Below are positions 5,858 to 6,210 of a DNA stretch of 6,210 bases, in pieces (positions within the stretch are counted from its first letter, which is position 1; each line of letters starts with the position of its first letter). Location: NCBI GenBank assembly GCA_030667205.1, contig DAOUWH010000107.1:1-6210 (forward strand), given 5' to 3'. Origin of the DNA: Nitrospirota bacterium (GTDB lineage Bacteria > Nitrospirota > Thermodesulfovibrionia > Thermodesulfovibrionales > JdFR-86). The notes under the pieces are model-generated. The model did no database searches, had not been told where the DNA came from, and was given only the letters and a program-made list of their open reading frames with translations. A program made the position numbers and the translations under genes.

Positions 5858-6210
5858 TGCACACACTGAGGAAAGACCCCATACTCTCAAGGTGGGTGGC
5901 GGTGCTGAGCACCTCCCGTGCCCCCGGCGACTACCCCCCCCTTTCCCCTCCCGCACAGGAAGATACATGTGTCCTCTGTGCCGGCCGTGAGGCCGAAACC
6001 CCGCCGGAGATACTGGCCATAAGGCAGGACGACGGGGCCTGGCAGGCCAGGGTAATCCCGAGTTTCAGGCCGATCCTCATTCCCGAGGGAGACCTCGGAA
6101 GAAGGGGCCTGGGGATGTACGACGCGATGAACAGCATAGGCGCGAACGAGCTAATCATCGAGACCCCCGAGCATAACGCAAGGCCCGAGGACATGGGCGC
6201 CGGGCAGGTC
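5854..6210 (+). CDS. galT: Galactose-1-phosphate uridylyltransferase family protein, N-terminal part
   Basis: 119 codons are visible; the gene runs off the right edge. GalT (HIT superfamily) exchanges UMP between UDP-glucose and galactose 1-phosphate in the Leloir pathway. The start LRKDPILSRWV (5-15) is the family opening. C39 and C42 in CVLCAGRE match the CPFC-type zinc-binding pair. Next come TPPEILAIR (49-57), W63 with RVIP (66-69), and GLGMYDAMNSIGANELIIETPEHN (86-108), a strong match to bacterial GalT proteins of this subtype. The usual Asn of the RVxPN(K/D)FPA segment appears to be Ser70. The catalytic HPH triad would lie downstream, so activity cannot be judged. Related enzymes such as ADP-glucose phosphorylase share this N-terminus, so the symbol is provisional. 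Two adjacent in-frame ATGs (5854, 5857) are possible starts; the first overlaps the coaX stop. Confidence 0.8.
   Translation, partial: MMHTLRKDPILSRWVAVLSTSRAPGDYPPLSPPAQEDTCVLCAGREAETPPEILAIRQDDGAWQARVIPSFRPILIPEGDLGRRGLGMYDAMNSIGANELIIETPEHNARPEDMGAGQV

Noticed and set aside
5931..6194. Minus-strand frame of 87 codons at the right edge
   Set aside because: The plus strand here encodes the galT-like N-terminus with strong family motifs, so this frame is a shadow.
1..6210. Mobile element, CRISPR, phage defence or other accessory system
   Set aside because: All coding space is taken by conserved housekeeping families; no direct-repeat arrays, transposase, integrase or tRNA were seen.

Overview
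The window is ordinary-looking bacterial core-metabolism DNA. It is GC-rich in its genes and AT-rich in the short gaps. It carries two divergent gene groups back to back, and every gene found is a recognisable family member. Protein similarity and the free use of AGG (Arg) and ATA (Ile) codons suggest a GC-rich Gram-negative lineage such as Desulfobacterota or Nitrospirota. That placement is an inference from memory of related proteins, not something the sequence proves.

Minus strand, read right to left: dnaE (DNA polymerase III alpha, complete) is followed after 12 nt by accA (acetyl-CoA carboxylase carboxyltransferase alpha, complete). At the left edge a GC-rich hairpin, whose loop lies on the accA stop codon, looks like the start of a terminator. 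The dnaE-accA pairing is conserved in many bacteria, including E. coli.

Plus strand, read left to right: a TlpA/ResA-type exported thioredoxin-fold protein, then coaX (type III pantothenate kinase, the first step of CoA synthesis), then the first 119 codons of a galT-family nucleotidylyltransferase cut by the right edge. coaX and the galT-like gene overlap by ATGA, so they are probably translationally coupled.

The 100-nt divergent gap (4405-4504) holds two good sigma-70-type promoters facing away from each other, with a GGCGCC-tcc-GGCGCC palindrome between the two -35 boxes. No gene-free stretch exceeds 300 nt, and I see no tRNA, rRNA, CRISPR, IS element or phage gene.

The most interesting signal is in the start sites. 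dnaE, the TlpA-like gene and coaX have well-placed starts, no Shine-Dalgarno sequence, and a -10 hexamer ending only 6-10 nt before the ATG. Transcription would then begin at or within a few bases of the start codon, giving leaderless mRNAs. accA shows a weaker version. Only the coupled galT-like start has a Shine-Dalgarno-like motif. No undescribed multi-gene system is visible.
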